From Oscillospiraceae bacterium (GTDB lineage: Bacteria; Bacillota; Clostridia; Oscillospirales; Oscillospiraceae), in assembly GCA_022799035.1 (NCBI GenBank), contig JAAWNQ010000006.1, positions 1-64,000 of the forward strand: DNA of 64,000 bases, written 5' to 3'. The notes beneath the pieces are model-generated. The model was not told the DNA's origin. It saw only the letters and a program-made list of their open reading frames with translations, and did not search any database. The translations under genes and the position numbers were made by a program. This document shows, piece by piece, positions 52,892 through 61,573 of the stretch; position 1 is the stretch's first letter, and the number at the start of each line of letters is the position of its first letter.

Positions 52892-54961
52892 ATGAAATTC
52901 AAGCAATGGAACGACCTGCCCTCCACCCCCGCCGGGGCGCTGGAGGACGCGGGAGTCCCCGCCCTGTGCGCCCGGGTCCTCCGGGCCCGGGGGATGACCG
53001 ACCCCGCTGAAGCCCGCCGTTTCCTCTATGAGGAGCCTCTTCTCCATGACCCCATGGAGATGCGGGACATGGACAAGGCCGTGACCCGGCTCCGCCAAGC
53101 CCTAACGACAGGAGAAACCATCGCCGTTTACGGCGATTATGACGTGGACGGCATCACCGCCGCCAGCCTTCTCACCCTCTTTCTCCGGGGGGAGGGTGCC
53201 ACAGTCCTGCCCTACATTCCCAACCGTCTGGAAGAGGGCTACGGCCTGAACCAGGCGGCGGTGGAAAAGCTGGTATCCCAAGGAGCCCGGGTGGTGGTGA
53301 CGGTGGACTGCGGCATTACCGCCGTGGAGGAAACCGACCAGGCCAACGCCCTGGGGCTGGATGTGATCATTACCGATCACCACGAGTGCAAGGACTCCCT
53401 TCCCGACGCCCTGGCGGTGGTGGATCCCCATCGCCCCGACTGTCCCTATCCCTTTAAGTGTCTGGCCGGAGTAGGGGTGGCCCTGAAGCTCTGTCTGGCC
53501 CTGGCCGGCCCAGAGCGGGAGGGGGAGCTGCTGGAATCCTACGCCGACCTCTGCGCCCTGGGTACCGTGGCCGACGTAATGAGCCTTACCGACGAAAACC
53601 GGACCATCGTCCGCCGGGGCCTTGCCGCCCTGCCCCACACCTCCCGCCCCGGCCTTCTGGCCCTTTTGCGGGAGTCGGGGGCCGAGGGAAAAGCCCTCTC
53701 CTCCACCCTGGTGGGCTACACCCTGGCCCCCCGGATCAACGCCGCCGGCCGCATGGGCTGTTCCGAGATTGCCTTGGAGCTCCTTCTCACCAGCGATCCC
53801 CATCGGGGGGAGGAGCTGGCCCAGACCCTCTGCTCCCTGAACCGTCAGCGCCAGGAGCTGGAGGCCGATATCTTTTCCCAATGCGACCTTCTGGTGGACG
53901 CCCTCCCCTCCAATGAGCGGGACGCCCTGGTGCTTGCCGGGGACTCCTGGCACCAGGGGGTGGTGGGTATCGTGGCCTCCCGGCTTACTGAGAAATACGC
54001 CGTCCCCGCCTTTATGATCTGCCTCAACGAGGGCCGCGGCAAAGGCTCCTGTCGCTCCTATGGGGATGTGAACCTTTTTACCCTCTTAGAGGGCTGCGCC
54101 GATCTTTTGGAGGCTTACGGCGGCCATGAACTGGCGGCGGGCTTTACCATCCCGGAGGAGAACATCCCCTCCTTCCGCTCCCGGATCAATGAGCTGACGC
54201 GGCAGGCCCGACAGGAGAAGCCCCCCGTCACCACCCTGACGGTGGACTGCGTCCTCCCCGATCCCAGTCTGCTTACCCAGGAGGAGGTAGAACAGCTCTC
54301 CCTCCTGGAGCCTTACGGCCCGGGCAATCCCCGGCCCGTGTTCCGCCTGGACCGCTGCGCCATCACCGGACTGACCCAGGTGGGAAATGGGAAGCATATG
54401 AAGCTGAAACTGTCCTCCGGAGGCCGGGTGCTGGACGCCATCTTTTTCTCCGCCACCGCTGAGGAGGCCGGGATATCCCCCGACCAGCGGGTGGATCTGT
54501 GCTTCTCCCCCCAGATCAATGAGTACAAGGGCTGGCGCAATGTCCAGCTTCAGGTCAGCGACCTCCGCCCCGCCCGGACCCGGGCCCAGGTGGAGGAGGA
54601 GCTGTTCCGCCGCCTTATGGCGGGGGAAACTCTCTCCCCCGGCGAGGCCCGGTCCCTCATTCCCACCCGTCAGGAGTTTGCCAATCTCTGGAAGTATCTT
54701 TACGCCCGCCGGGAGGAGGGGGAGATCGAGGAGACCGCCTCCCGCCTCGCCCGGAATGTGGCCCGCTCCTGCGGCCTGCGGGAGGAATTTATGCGTACCC
54801 AGGTCTGTCTCACCGTCTTCCATGACCGGGGCCTGATCCACCTGGAGCAGGCGGCGGACCATCTTCGCCTGCACGTCCTCCCCACCCAAGGCAAGGCCGA
54901 CCTGGAAGCCGCCCCTATTATGCAGACCTTGCGAAAAATGGCGGAGGGGGAAAACGGCTAA
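52892..54961 (+). CDS. recJ: Single-stranded-DNA exonuclease RecJ
   Basis: 689 aa from ATG 52892 (a GTG at 52880 would add four residues). DHH phosphoesterase motifs are VYGDYDVDGITAA, VTVDCGIT, ITDHHE and the DHHA1 domain with GGHELAAGFTI. The OB-like domain and C-terminal extension of Bacillota RecJ follow. It degrades ssDNA 5' to 3' in repair and recombination. An intergenic repeat follows, then relA. Confidence 0.95.
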   Translation: MKFKQWNDLPSTPAGALEDAGVPALCARVLRARGMTDPAEARRFLYEEPLLHDPMEMRDMDKAVTRLRQALTTGETIAVYGDYDVDGITAASLLTLFLRGEGATVLPYIPNRLEEGYGLNQAAVEKLVSQGARVVVTVDCGITAVEETDQANALGLDVIITDHHECKDSLPDALAVVDPHRPDCPYPFKCLAGVGVALKLCLALAGPEREGELLESYADLCALGTVADVMSLTDENRTIVRRGLAALPHTSRPGLLALLRESGAEGKALSSTLVGYTLAPRINAAGRMGCSEIALELLLTSDPHRGEELAQTLCSLNRQRQELEADIFSQCDLLVDALPSNERDALVLAGDSWHQGVVGIVASRLTEKYAVPAFMICLNEGRGKGSCRSYGDVNLFTLLEGCADLLEAYGGHELAAGFTIPEENIPSFRSRINELTRQARQEKPPVTTLTVDCVLPDPSLLTQEEVEQLSLLEPYGPGNPRPVFRLDRCAITGLTQVGNGKHMKLKLSSGGRVLDAIFFSATAEEAGISPDQRVDLCFSPQINEYKGWRNVQLQVSDLRPARTRAQVEEELFRRLMAGETLSPGEARSLIPTRQEFANLWKYLYARREEGEIEETASRLARNVARSCGLREEFMRTQVCLTVFHDRGLIHLEQAADHLRLHVLPTQGKADLEAAPIMQTLRKMAEGENG

Positions 54962-55050
54962 ACCCCTTCCCCCACGGAGGCCAAGGCCGCATATAAAAAA
55001 TAGTCCGGCTTTGCCGGACGCCACGATTTTCATTTCTTCACTTACTACAA
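54960..55050 (+). repeat. Intergenic repeat element, copy B
   Basis: GGAGGCCAAGGCCGC, ATATAAAAAATAG, then TCCGGCTTTGCCGGACGCCACGATT; the right border is TTTTCATTTCTTCACTT. It is the shortest copy, with a degenerate left border, and lies between recJ and relA. Confidence 0.75.
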
Positions 55051-55079
55051 ACTACAAGGAAAGGAGGCGCGTCACATAT

Positions 55080-57317
55080 ATGGATCCCATCTTGGAGCGT
55101 TACCAAACCTTAGAGGACAAGATCAAATCCTACAACCCCACCGCCGACACTCAGCGGCTGTTTGACGCCTTCTCCTACGCCGATAATGCCCATTCCGGCC
55201 AGCTGCGCAAAAGTGGGGAGCCCTACATTATTCATCCCCTGGCGGTGGCCGAGATCGTAGCCGAGCTGGAGCTGGACTCCGACTCCATCATCGCCGCCCT
55301 CCTCCACGACGTCATTGAGGACACCGGCGCCACCCACGAGGACATCGCCAAGCGGTTTGGGGAGAGCGTGGCCCTTCTGGTGGAGGGGGTCACCAAACTG
55401 ACCAAGATGCAGTACACCTCCAAAGAGGAGGAGCAGATGGAGAACCTGCGAAAAATGTTCATGGCTATGGCCAAGGACATCCGGGTGATCCTCATCAAGA
55501 TCTGCGACCGGCTCCACAACATGCGCACCATGGAGTACCAGTCGGCCAAAAAGCAGCGGGAGAAGGCCCTGGAGACCATGGAGATCTATGCCCCCATCGC
55601 CCACCGTCTGGGAATGCAGCGGATCAAATGGGAGCTGGAGGACACCTCCCTGAAATACCTGGATCCGGTGGGCTACCAGGAGATTGCCGACGAGCTCTCC
55701 GCCCGCTCCTCCGCCCACGAGGAGTTCCTGGCCTCCATTCAAAAACGGATCCGGGACCGGATGGACGAGGAACGCCTCCACTGCCAGGTCTACGGCCGGG
55801 TAAAGCACACCTACTCCATCTACCGGAAGATGTACGCCCAGAACAAGACCCTGGACGAGATCTTTGACCTCTACGCCTTTCGGGTCATCGTCACCGACCT
55901 GCCCACCTGCTACTATGTCCTGGGCTGTATCCACGACATGTTCAATCCGGTGCTGGGCCGGTTCAAGGACTATATCTCCACCCCCAAGCCCAACGGCTAC
56001 CAGTCCCTCCACACCACCGTCATCGGCCGGGAGGGCATTCCCTTTGAGGTGCAGATCCGCACCGAGGAGATGCACAACACTGCCGAGTACGGCATCGCCG
56101 CCCACTGGAAATACAAGCAGGGCATGGGCAACCAGAACCTGGGCACCGAGGAAGCCTTTGAATGGGTCCGCAAGCTGCTGGAAAGTCAGCAGGACGCCGA
56201 CCCGGACGAGTTTGTCTCCACCCTGAAGGTGGATATGTTTGCCGACGAGGTCTTTGTCTTCACCCCCCAGGGGGATGTAAAGAGCCTCCCCGCGGGGGCC
56301 ACCCCCATCGACTTTGCCTACTCCATCCACTCCGCCGTAGGCAACCGGATGACGGGGGCCAAGGTCAACGGCCGCATCGTCCCCTTCGACACCCAACTCA
56401 AATCGGGGGACATTGTGGAGGTCATCACCTCCAAGTCGGCCCACGGCCCCAGCCGGGACTGGCTGAAGCTGTGTAAATCCAACGAGGCCCGGAACAAGAT
56501 CCGCCAGTGGTTCAAGAAGGAACGCCGGGAGGAGAACATTGCCACCGGCCGGGCCACCTTTGAAGCGGAGTTAAAGCACCAGGGTCTGACCCTGGCCCAG
56601 CTCACCGATGAGGCGGTCCTTCCCGGTCTGCTGAAAAAGACCCGCTTCGGCTCCCTGGACGAGCTTTACAACGCCATTGGCTACGGCGGCGTGTCGGCGG
56701 TAAAGACGGTGGCCCGGTTCCGGGATGAACTGATCCGTCTGGACAAGGCCGCCGCTGAGAAGCTGGCGGCAGAAAAACTCTCCACCGGGGTGGAGAAGGT
56801 CATTATGCCCTCCTCCGCCGCCGACGCCGCCCCCAAGCAGCCCCACCTCCCCCGCCGCTCCCAGTCGGGCATCATCGTGGAGGGGTTGGACAACTGCCTG
56901 GTGAAGTTCGCCAAGTGCTGTACCCCCGTACCCGGGGATCCGGTGGTGGGCTTCATCACCCGGGGCTTCGGGGTTTCCGTCCACCGCTCCGACTGCCCCA
57001 ACGCCCTGGTGGAAAACCGGAAGCCCGAGGAGGCCGGCCGGTGGATCAAGGTGGACTGGGTGGAGGGAGACCTCCCCGGCTATCAGACCGCCCTGGACCT
57101 CTCCGCCAAAGACCGGGACGGCCTGACCCTGGACGTGGCCATGGCCCTCTCCGCCGCCAAGGTAAAGGTCAACTCCCTCTCCGCCAAAGCCATGCCCGAC
57201 GGCTACGCCATGGTATCTGTGGTGGTGGAGGTCAAAGACCGGGATGAGCTGGTCAACGTGGTAAACAAGCTCAGCCAGATCCAGAGTGTGTACCAGGTCA
57301 AGAGAAGCGTAGGATAA
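55080..57317 (+). CDS. relA: Bifunctional (p)ppGpp synthetase/hydrolase (RelA/SpoT homologue)
   Basis: 745 aa from ATG 55080 with AAGGAGG. The HD hydrolase domain is intact (IIAALLHDVIEDTGATHEDI). The synthetase domain has GRFKDYISTPKPNGYQSLHT and FEVQIRTEEMHNTAEYGIAAHW. TGS (VFVFTPQGDVKSLPAGATPIDFAY) and a C-terminal ACT domain follow. It makes and degrades the alarmone that adjusts growth to amino-acid supply. Flanked by repeat copies B and C. Confidence 0.96.
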   Translation: MDPILERYQTLEDKIKSYNPTADTQRLFDAFSYADNAHSGQLRKSGEPYIIHPLAVAEIVAELELDSDSIIAALLHDVIEDTGATHEDIAKRFGESVALLVEGVTKLTKMQYTSKEEEQMENLRKMFMAMAKDIRVILIKICDRLHNMRTMEYQSAKKQREKALETMEIYAPIAHRLGMQRIKWELEDTSLKYLDPVGYQEIADELSARSSAHEEFLASIQKRIRDRMDEERLHCQVYGRVKHTYSIYRKMYAQNKTLDEIFDLYAFRVIVTDLPTCYYVLGCIHDMFNPVLGRFKDYISTPKPNGYQSLHTTVIGREGIPFEVQIRTEEMHNTAEYGIAAHWKYKQGMGNQNLGTEEAFEWVRKLLESQQDADPDEFVSTLKVDMFADEVFVFTPQGDVKSLPAGATPIDFAYSIHSAVGNRMTGAKVNGRIVPFDTQLKSGDIVEVITSKSAHGPSRDWLKLCKSNEARNKIRQWFKKERREENIATGRATFEAELKHQGLTLAQLTDEAVLPGLLKKTRFGSLDELYNAIGYGGVSAVKTVARFRDELIRLDKAAAEKLAAEKLSTGVEKVIMPSSAADAAPKQPHLPRRSQSGIIVEGLDNCLVKFAKCCTPVPGDPVVGFITRGFGVSVHRSDCPNALVENRKPEEAGRWIKVDWVEGDLPGYQTALDLSAKDRDGLTLDVAMALSAAKVKVNSLSAKAMPDGYAMVSVVVEVKDRDELVNVVNKLSQIQSVYQVKRSVG

Positions 57318-57450
57318 GTTAGAAGTGAAAAGTGAAAAATTAAAAATGAAAAATGGCTGTGGCCGCCATAGGCGGCATATAAAATAAGTCCGGCCAAGGG
57401 CCGGACACCACAATTTTTCACTTTTCACTTTTCATTTTTCACTCCAGGAT
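57318..57450 (+). repeat. Intergenic repeat element, copy C
   Basis: The left border AGTGAAAAGTGAAAAATTAA is followed by GTGGCCGCCATAGGCGGC, ATATAAAATAAG, TCCGGCCAAGGGCCGGACACCAC, then the inverted right border AATTTTTCACTTTTCACTTT. It fills the gap between relA and the ATP-grasp gene. Confidence 0.8.
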
Positions 57451-57467
57451 AAGGAGATGCCGTCAAT

Positions 57468-58685
57468 ATGAACGATCAACCCTTCATTCCCCTTTTGCTG
57501 GGGGCTGATATCAACGTCTACTCCATGGCCCGGGCTTTTCATGAGGCTTATGGGATCAAGACCGTAGCCTATGGGATGTACCCCTCGGGGCCCTGCTACG
57601 GCAGCGCCATCATCGACTACCGGGTCTGCGCCCACAACGACGAGCCCGAAAAGGTGCTGGAGAACGTCCGCCACGTCGCCGCCCAGTTCCCGGACAAAAC
57701 CATCCTCCTTCTGGGCTGCGGGGACAATTATTTGACCTCCATCGCCGCCAACCTGGACAGGTATCCGGACAACGTCATCGCCCCCTATGTACCCCTGGAG
57801 CAGATGGAGGAGCTGATCCACAAGGAGAAGTTCTACGCCATGTGCGGCAAGTACGGCATCGACCACCCGGAGACCTTCGTCTACCGCAAGGGCATGGGCC
57901 ATGACTTTGAACTCCCCTTTTCCGGCCCCTTCGTGGTAAAGCCAGCCGAGTCCGCCACCTACTGGGACCACCCCTTCCCCACCCAGAAGAAGGCCTATAT
58001 CCTCCAGACCCGGGAGGAGGTAGACCGGGTCATCGACGATATCTATGATAACGGCTACCAGGATTCCCTCATCATCCAGGACTTCATCCCCGGGGGAGAT
58101 GAGAATATGCGGGTGCTCACCTGCTACTCCGGGGCCGACGGGAAGGTCCGGCTCATGTGCCTGGGCCATGTGCTCCTGGAGGAGCACGCCCCCCACGCCA
58201 TCGGCAACCACGCCGTCATCATCACCGAGGATAACGAGGAGCTGTGCCGGCCCTTCCGGGCCTTTTTGGAGGATATCCACTTTGTGGGCTTCTCCAACTT
58301 CGATATCAAATATGACTCCCGGGACGGAAAGTACAAGGCCTTTGAGATCAACTGCCGCCAGGGCCGGAGCAACTACTACGTCACCGGGGCGGGCTACAAC
58401 CTGGCCCGGTTCCTGGTGGAGGACCGCGTGGAGCACAAGCCCCAGGAGCTGGTGGTCACCAAAAACCGCCACCTCTGGTGGGTTCTCCCCAAAAAGGTGG
58501 CCTACGACTATATCTCCCCCGCCTTCCACCAGGAGATGAGGGAGCTGGACAGGGCCGGCGCCTCGGTAGATCCCCTGTGGTACAAGGGGGATAAGGCCCT
58601 TATCCACAAGCTCCGCATCTGGAACCAGCAGCGCCGCCAGCACCAAAGGTATGCGGAGAACATGGAGAAGAGAAAAGAGATCTAA
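57468..58685 (+). CDS. ATP-grasp carboxylate-amine ligase, D-aspartate ligase-like
   Basis: 405 aa. The N-terminal domain is LLLGADINVYSMARAFHEAYGIK. The ATP-grasp region runs from about 125 (FVVKPAESATYW, SLIIQDFIPGGDENMRVLTCY, KAFEINCRQGRSNYYVTGAG), with the metal-binding Glu/Asn. The shape matches the carboxylate-amine ligases related to enterococcal D-aspartate ligase, which adds D-Asp to the peptidoglycan precursor stem. The next gene is an aspartate-racemase-like protein and a MurE-like ligase follows, which supports the role. Substrate is inferred. Confidence 0.65.
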   Translation: MNDQPFIPLLLGADINVYSMARAFHEAYGIKTVAYGMYPSGPCYGSAIIDYRVCAHNDEPEKVLENVRHVAAQFPDKTILLLGCGDNYLTSIAANLDRYPDNVIAPYVPLEQMEELIHKEKFYAMCGKYGIDHPETFVYRKGMGHDFELPFSGPFVVKPAESATYWDHPFPTQKKAYILQTREEVDRVIDDIYDNGYQDSLIIQDFIPGGDENMRVLTCYSGADGKVRLMCLGHVLLEEHAPHAIGNHAVIITEDNEELCRPFRAFLEDIHFVGFSNFDIKYDSRDGKYKAFEINCRQGRSNYYVTGAGYNLARFLVEDRVEHKPQELVVTKNRHLWWVLPKKVAYDYISPAFHQEMRELDRAGASVDPLWYKGDKALIHKLRIWNQQRRQHQRYAENMEKRKEI

Positions 58686-58711
58686 GGATAAAGAAGCCCG
58701 GGAGGTGCCCC

Positions 58712-59416
58712 ATGGAAAAAGGAAAACTTGGCGTCATCGGCGGCATGGGCCCCCAGGCCACCCTCCAGTTCTGCCAGCGGATCCTGGATCACACCGCCGC
58801 CGGGAGCGACCAGGAGCACCTGCCCATGCTCATTCTCAACGATACCCAGATACCCGACCGCACCGCCGCCCTCTTCAGCGGGGATGTGGAGCCCGTCTGT
58901 GCCCGGCTCCTGGCCGACGCCAGGGTGCTGGAGGACTGGGGGGCCGCCGCCATCGCCATCACCTGCAATACCGCCCACGCCTTTCTGCCCCGGCTCCAGG
59001 GGGAGCTGAATATCCCCCTGGTCAATATGGTCACCGAGACCGCCGCCGCCCTGAAACACCTGGGCTGCCGGCGGGTGGGCATCCTGGCCACCGACGGCAC
59101 CCTCCAGGTGGGGCTTTACCACCAGGCCTTGGAGGCCCAGGGGATCCAGCCCCTCACCCCCGACGCCGCCGCCCAGCGGGAGGTCATGGGGATTATTTAT
59201 GAGGAGATCAAGAAGGGCCTTCCGGGGAACGAGGCGCGGTTCCGCATGGCGGCAGACTCCCTGAAGGCCCAGGGCTGCGACCGGATCCTTCTGGCCTGCA
59301 CCGAGATGTCCACCTACAAGGACTGGCACGGCCTGGACGATTTTTACGTGGACGCCATGGACGTGCTGGCCCTCCGCTGTATCCAGCTGTGCGGCTACCC
59401 CTTACGGGATATGTAG
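58712..59416 (+). CDS. Aspartate/glutamate racemase family protein
   Basis: 234 aa. Family motifs are GVIGGMGPQATLQF, the first catalytic Cys85 in ITCNTAHAF, and the second Cys196 in LLACTEMS. Two-cysteine PLP-independent racemases interconvert L- and D-aspartate (or glutamate). Next to a D-Asp-ligase-like gene, aspartate is favoured. It begins 26 nt after that gene with GGGAGGTGCCCC. Its 3' end overlaps the divergently oriented small gene by 15 bp. Confidence 0.85.
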   Translation: MEKGKLGVIGGMGPQATLQFCQRILDHTAAGSDQEHLPMLILNDTQIPDRTAALFSGDVEPVCARLLADARVLEDWGAAAIAITCNTAHAFLPRLQGELNIPLVNMVTETAAALKHLGCRRVGILATDGTLQVGLYHQALEAQGIQPLTPDAAAQREVMGIIYEEIKKGLPGNEARFRMAADSLKAQGCDRILLACTEMSTYKDWHGLDDFYVDAMDVLALRCIQLCGYPLRDM

Positions 59417-59617
59417 CCCCAGCTTCACCAGATAGTTGAAGAGGATCCGCCGCTCCCCGTCATCCCGGTAGAAAGCCTCTTGCTGATAGTTTTCCCAAAG
59501 GACCTCCTGCTCCAGGGTAAAGGTAGCCTCCAATGCCTGTTGCGCGTCGCTGGGATATTGAACCATAGGCAGGAATTCATCGATCATGTAATAAAGTTGA
59601 AATAAAATATCTTGCAT
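59402..59617 (-). CDS. Small hypothetical protein next to XRE regulator
   Basis: 71 aa (MQDILFQLYYMIDEFL...). It has a helical acidic N-terminus and ends in DGERRILFNYLVKLGL. It weakly recalls small clostridial proteins of the DUF6809 type, but I do not assign it. Its 3' end overlaps the racemase gene tail to tail. Its promoter region is shared with the divergent xre gene and holds a long palindrome, so the two genes form a unit. Lower GC than the surroundings. Confidence 0.6.
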   Translation of the reverse strand: MQDILFQLYYMIDEFLPMVQYPSDAQQALEATFTLEQEVLWENYQQEAFYRDDGERRILFNYLVKLGLHIP

Positions 59618-59627
59618 ATTGAATCAC

Positions 59628-59661
59628 CCCATTTAGGTGTATTATAATATACCTAAATGGG
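59628..59661. promoter_or_regulatory. 34-bp palindromic operator with divergent -10 boxes
   Basis: CCCATTTAGGT...ACCTAAATGGG arms surround an AT-rich centre that contains TATAAT on plus and ATTATA on minus. One symmetric mismatch only (59639/59650). It lies between the small gene and xre and would let the XRE protein repress both. Confidence 0.75.
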
Positions 59662-59679
59662 TGTGTCAAGGGGGTACAC

Positions 59680-59889
59680 ATGGAAATTTTAGCAAAACGT
59701 ATGCGGGAAGTAAGAAAAGAAAAGGGCTTGCGGCAAAGTGATACAGCAAAAGAACTGAATATTTCCCTTAATTCATATCAACGCTACGAAGCGAACGAAA
59801 GAGAACCTATGGCCCCCTTTATCGCCGCGTTCGCGGAATACTTCAACGTCTCTGCCGACTACCTCCTGGGCCTGACCGACAAGCGGTAG
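59680..59889 (+). CDS. XRE-family HTH regulator
   Basis: 69 aa. A single Cro/C1-type HTH: LAKRMREVRKEKGLRQSDTA, then ELNISLNSYQRYEANEREP and AEYFNVSADYLLGLTDKR. It is the whole protein, as in phage-like or toxin-antitoxin repressors. GGGGGTACAC precedes ATG. AT-rich codons contrast with neighbours. The TAG stop is the second to fourth base of a GC-rich palindrome that recurs at 9486. Confidence 0.9.
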   Translation: MEILAKRMREVRKEKGLRQSDTAKELNISLNSYQRYEANEREPMAPFIAAFAEYFNVSADYLLGLTDKR

Positions 59890-59911
59890 GGCGGGGGCTT
59901 GCCCCCGCCGC
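59886..59911 (+). repeat. 26-bp palindromic repeat, second copy
   Basis: GTAGGGCGGGGGCTTGCCCC continuing as CGCCGC is identical to 9486-9511. The GCGGGGGC / GCCCCCGC stem followed by CTTTT can act as the xre terminator. Confidence 0.8.
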
Positions 59912-59953
59912 TTTTCCCCCCTATTATCCCTTCCCGGAATCGAGGTGACCCCT

Positions 59954-61441
59954 ATGGATCGGCCCCGCCTGCCCTTGGGCGAATATGTTCAGATCCTTCT
60001 GAAAAACGGCCTTTTGGCTGACAATACTCCAATTTCCGCCGACTTTACCCGGCGGGTGGAGGCGGTGACCTGCGACTCCCGGGGGGCGGTTCCCGGGAGC
60101 CTTTTCCTTTGCAAAGGGGCGGCCTTCAAGGAGGAATACCTGCTGGAGGCCTTGGACCGCGGGGCCTTCGCCTATGTGAGCGAACACCCCTACCCCAACG
60201 CCCCCGCCCCCTGTATCCGGGTCACCGACATCCGCGCCGCCATGGGGCTCCTGGCCGACGCCGCCTGGGGCCACCCCTCGGGGAGCCTTGGGATCGTAGG
60301 GATCACGGGCACCAAGGGCAAGACCACCACCGCCTATTTCATCAAATCCATCCTGGACTGCTGGCGGGAGGAGCAGGGGCTTCACCCGGCGGGCCTTCTC
60401 TCCACCATCGTCACCGACGACGGGGCCCAGAGGAAGCCCGCCACCCTCACCACCCCGGAGCCTTTAGACCTCCAGCGGCACCTTTGGAACGCCAAGGAGG
60501 CGGGGTGCGGCTATGTGGTGATGGAGTGCTCCTCCCAGGCGCTGAAATACGGTCGGATGACCGGGGTAGACCTGGCCGTTGCCGCCTTTCTCAACATCGG
60601 GGAGGATCATATCAGCCCCAAGGAGCACCCCACGGCGGAGGACTATTTTCAGTCCAAGCTGAAAATATTTGACCAAGCTAAGGCCGCCGTGGTCAACCTG
60701 GACAGCGACAGACAGGGGGAGGTGCTGGACGCCGCCCAGCGGTGCGGAAAATTCAGCGCCTACTCCCTGAAATTTGCCCGCGGTATGCGCCGCACCCAGG
60801 AGGGCATGGCCTTTACGGTTCGTATTGGGGAGGAGGGTCACCCCTTTACCATCCCCATGACCGGGGACTTCAATGTCTCCAACGCCCTGTGCGCCCTCTC
60901 GGTGTGCGCCATGCTGGGGGTTCCCCTGGAGGCCATCCGCCGGGGCCTTGCCCGGGCCCGGGTGCCCGGACGGATGGAGACCTACTCCGGCAGGGGAAAG
61001 ACTGTTATTGTGGACTACGCCCACAACGGCATGGCCCTCTCCGCCCTTCTTCAGGCGGTGCGGGGGGACTATCCGGGCTCTCCGGTCTGGGTGGTCTTTG
61101 GCTGTACCGGAGGCAAGGGCCTGGACCGACGGGAGGGGATGGGAAAGGCGGCGGGAGCGTACGCCGACCATATCATCCTCACCGAGGACGACCCTGGCCC
61201 CGAGGAGGTGGAGGCCATCTGCGCCGAGATCGGGACCTATATCGCCCCCTTTGGGAAGCCCTATACTGTCATTCCCGACCGGGAGGAGGCCATCCGCGCC
61301 GCCATTGAGACCGCCCCCGAGGGGGCGGTGGTGGTGCTGGCGGGCAAGGGCAGCGAGATGGAGCAGAAGCGGAAAAACGGCCCGGTGCCCTGCGCCCCGG
61401 ACGGAATGCTGGCGGAAAAATATTTAAAAATGAAAAGTTAA
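59954..61441 (+). CDS. MurE-like UDP-MurNAc peptide ligase
   Basis: 495 aa from ATG 59954 (GAGGTG before it). The ATP site is GITGTKGKTTT (116-126). The carbamylated Lys position is YFQSKLKIF, and the central motifs DYAHN and GKGSE are present. The substrate-selecting loop reads EDDPGPE (411-417), not the DNPR of meso-diaminopimelate enzymes. This suggests that it adds Lys or another residue, or is a second MurE-like enzyme. The last codons and stop lie in a repeat element. Confidence 0.85.
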   Translation: MDRPRLPLGEYVQILLKNGLLADNTPISADFTRRVEAVTCDSRGAVPGSLFLCKGAAFKEEYLLEALDRGAFAYVSEHPYPNAPAPCIRVTDIRAAMGLLADAAWGHPSGSLGIVGITGTKGKTTTAYFIKSILDCWREEQGLHPAGLLSTIVTDDGAQRKPATLTTPEPLDLQRHLWNAKEAGCGYVVMECSSQALKYGRMTGVDLAVAAFLNIGEDHISPKEHPTAEDYFQSKLKIFDQAKAAVVNLDSDRQGEVLDAAQRCGKFSAYSLKFARGMRRTQEGMAFTVRIGEEGHPFTIPMTGDFNVSNALCALSVCAMLGVPLEAIRRGLARARVPGRMETYSGRGKTVIVDYAHNGMALSALLQAVRGDYPGSPVWVVFGCTGGKGLDRREGMGKAAGAYADHIILTEDDPGPEEVEAICAEIGTYIAPFGKPYTVIPDREEAIRAAIETAPEGAVVVLAGKGSEMEQKRKNGPVPCAPDGMLAEKYLKMKS

Positions 61442-61556
61442 AAATTAAAAGTGAAAAGTTTCGGTGTCCGGCTCTGCCGGACTATTTAAAATAGGCGGCC
61501 TATGGCCGCCACAGGTCATGGCTTTTTCATTTTTAACTTTTCATTTTTCACTTCTC
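61432..61556 (-). repeat. Intergenic repeat element, copy D (inverted)
   Basis: Same core as copies A-C but on the opposite strand: GGTGTCCGGCTCTGCCGGAC, TATTTAAAATAG, GCGGCCTATGGCCGCCACAG. Borders AAAAATGAAAAGTTAAAAAT and CATTTTTAACTTTTCATTTT are inverted. The left border supplies the Mur-ligase stop. Confidence 0.8.
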
Positions 61557-61573
61557 AAGGGTGGGTGGTGGCC

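Noticed and set aside
61432-61573. Riboswitch ahead of the MATE exporter
   Set aside because: The whole interval is accounted for by the inverted copy of the intergenic repeat; no known aptamer pattern is seen.
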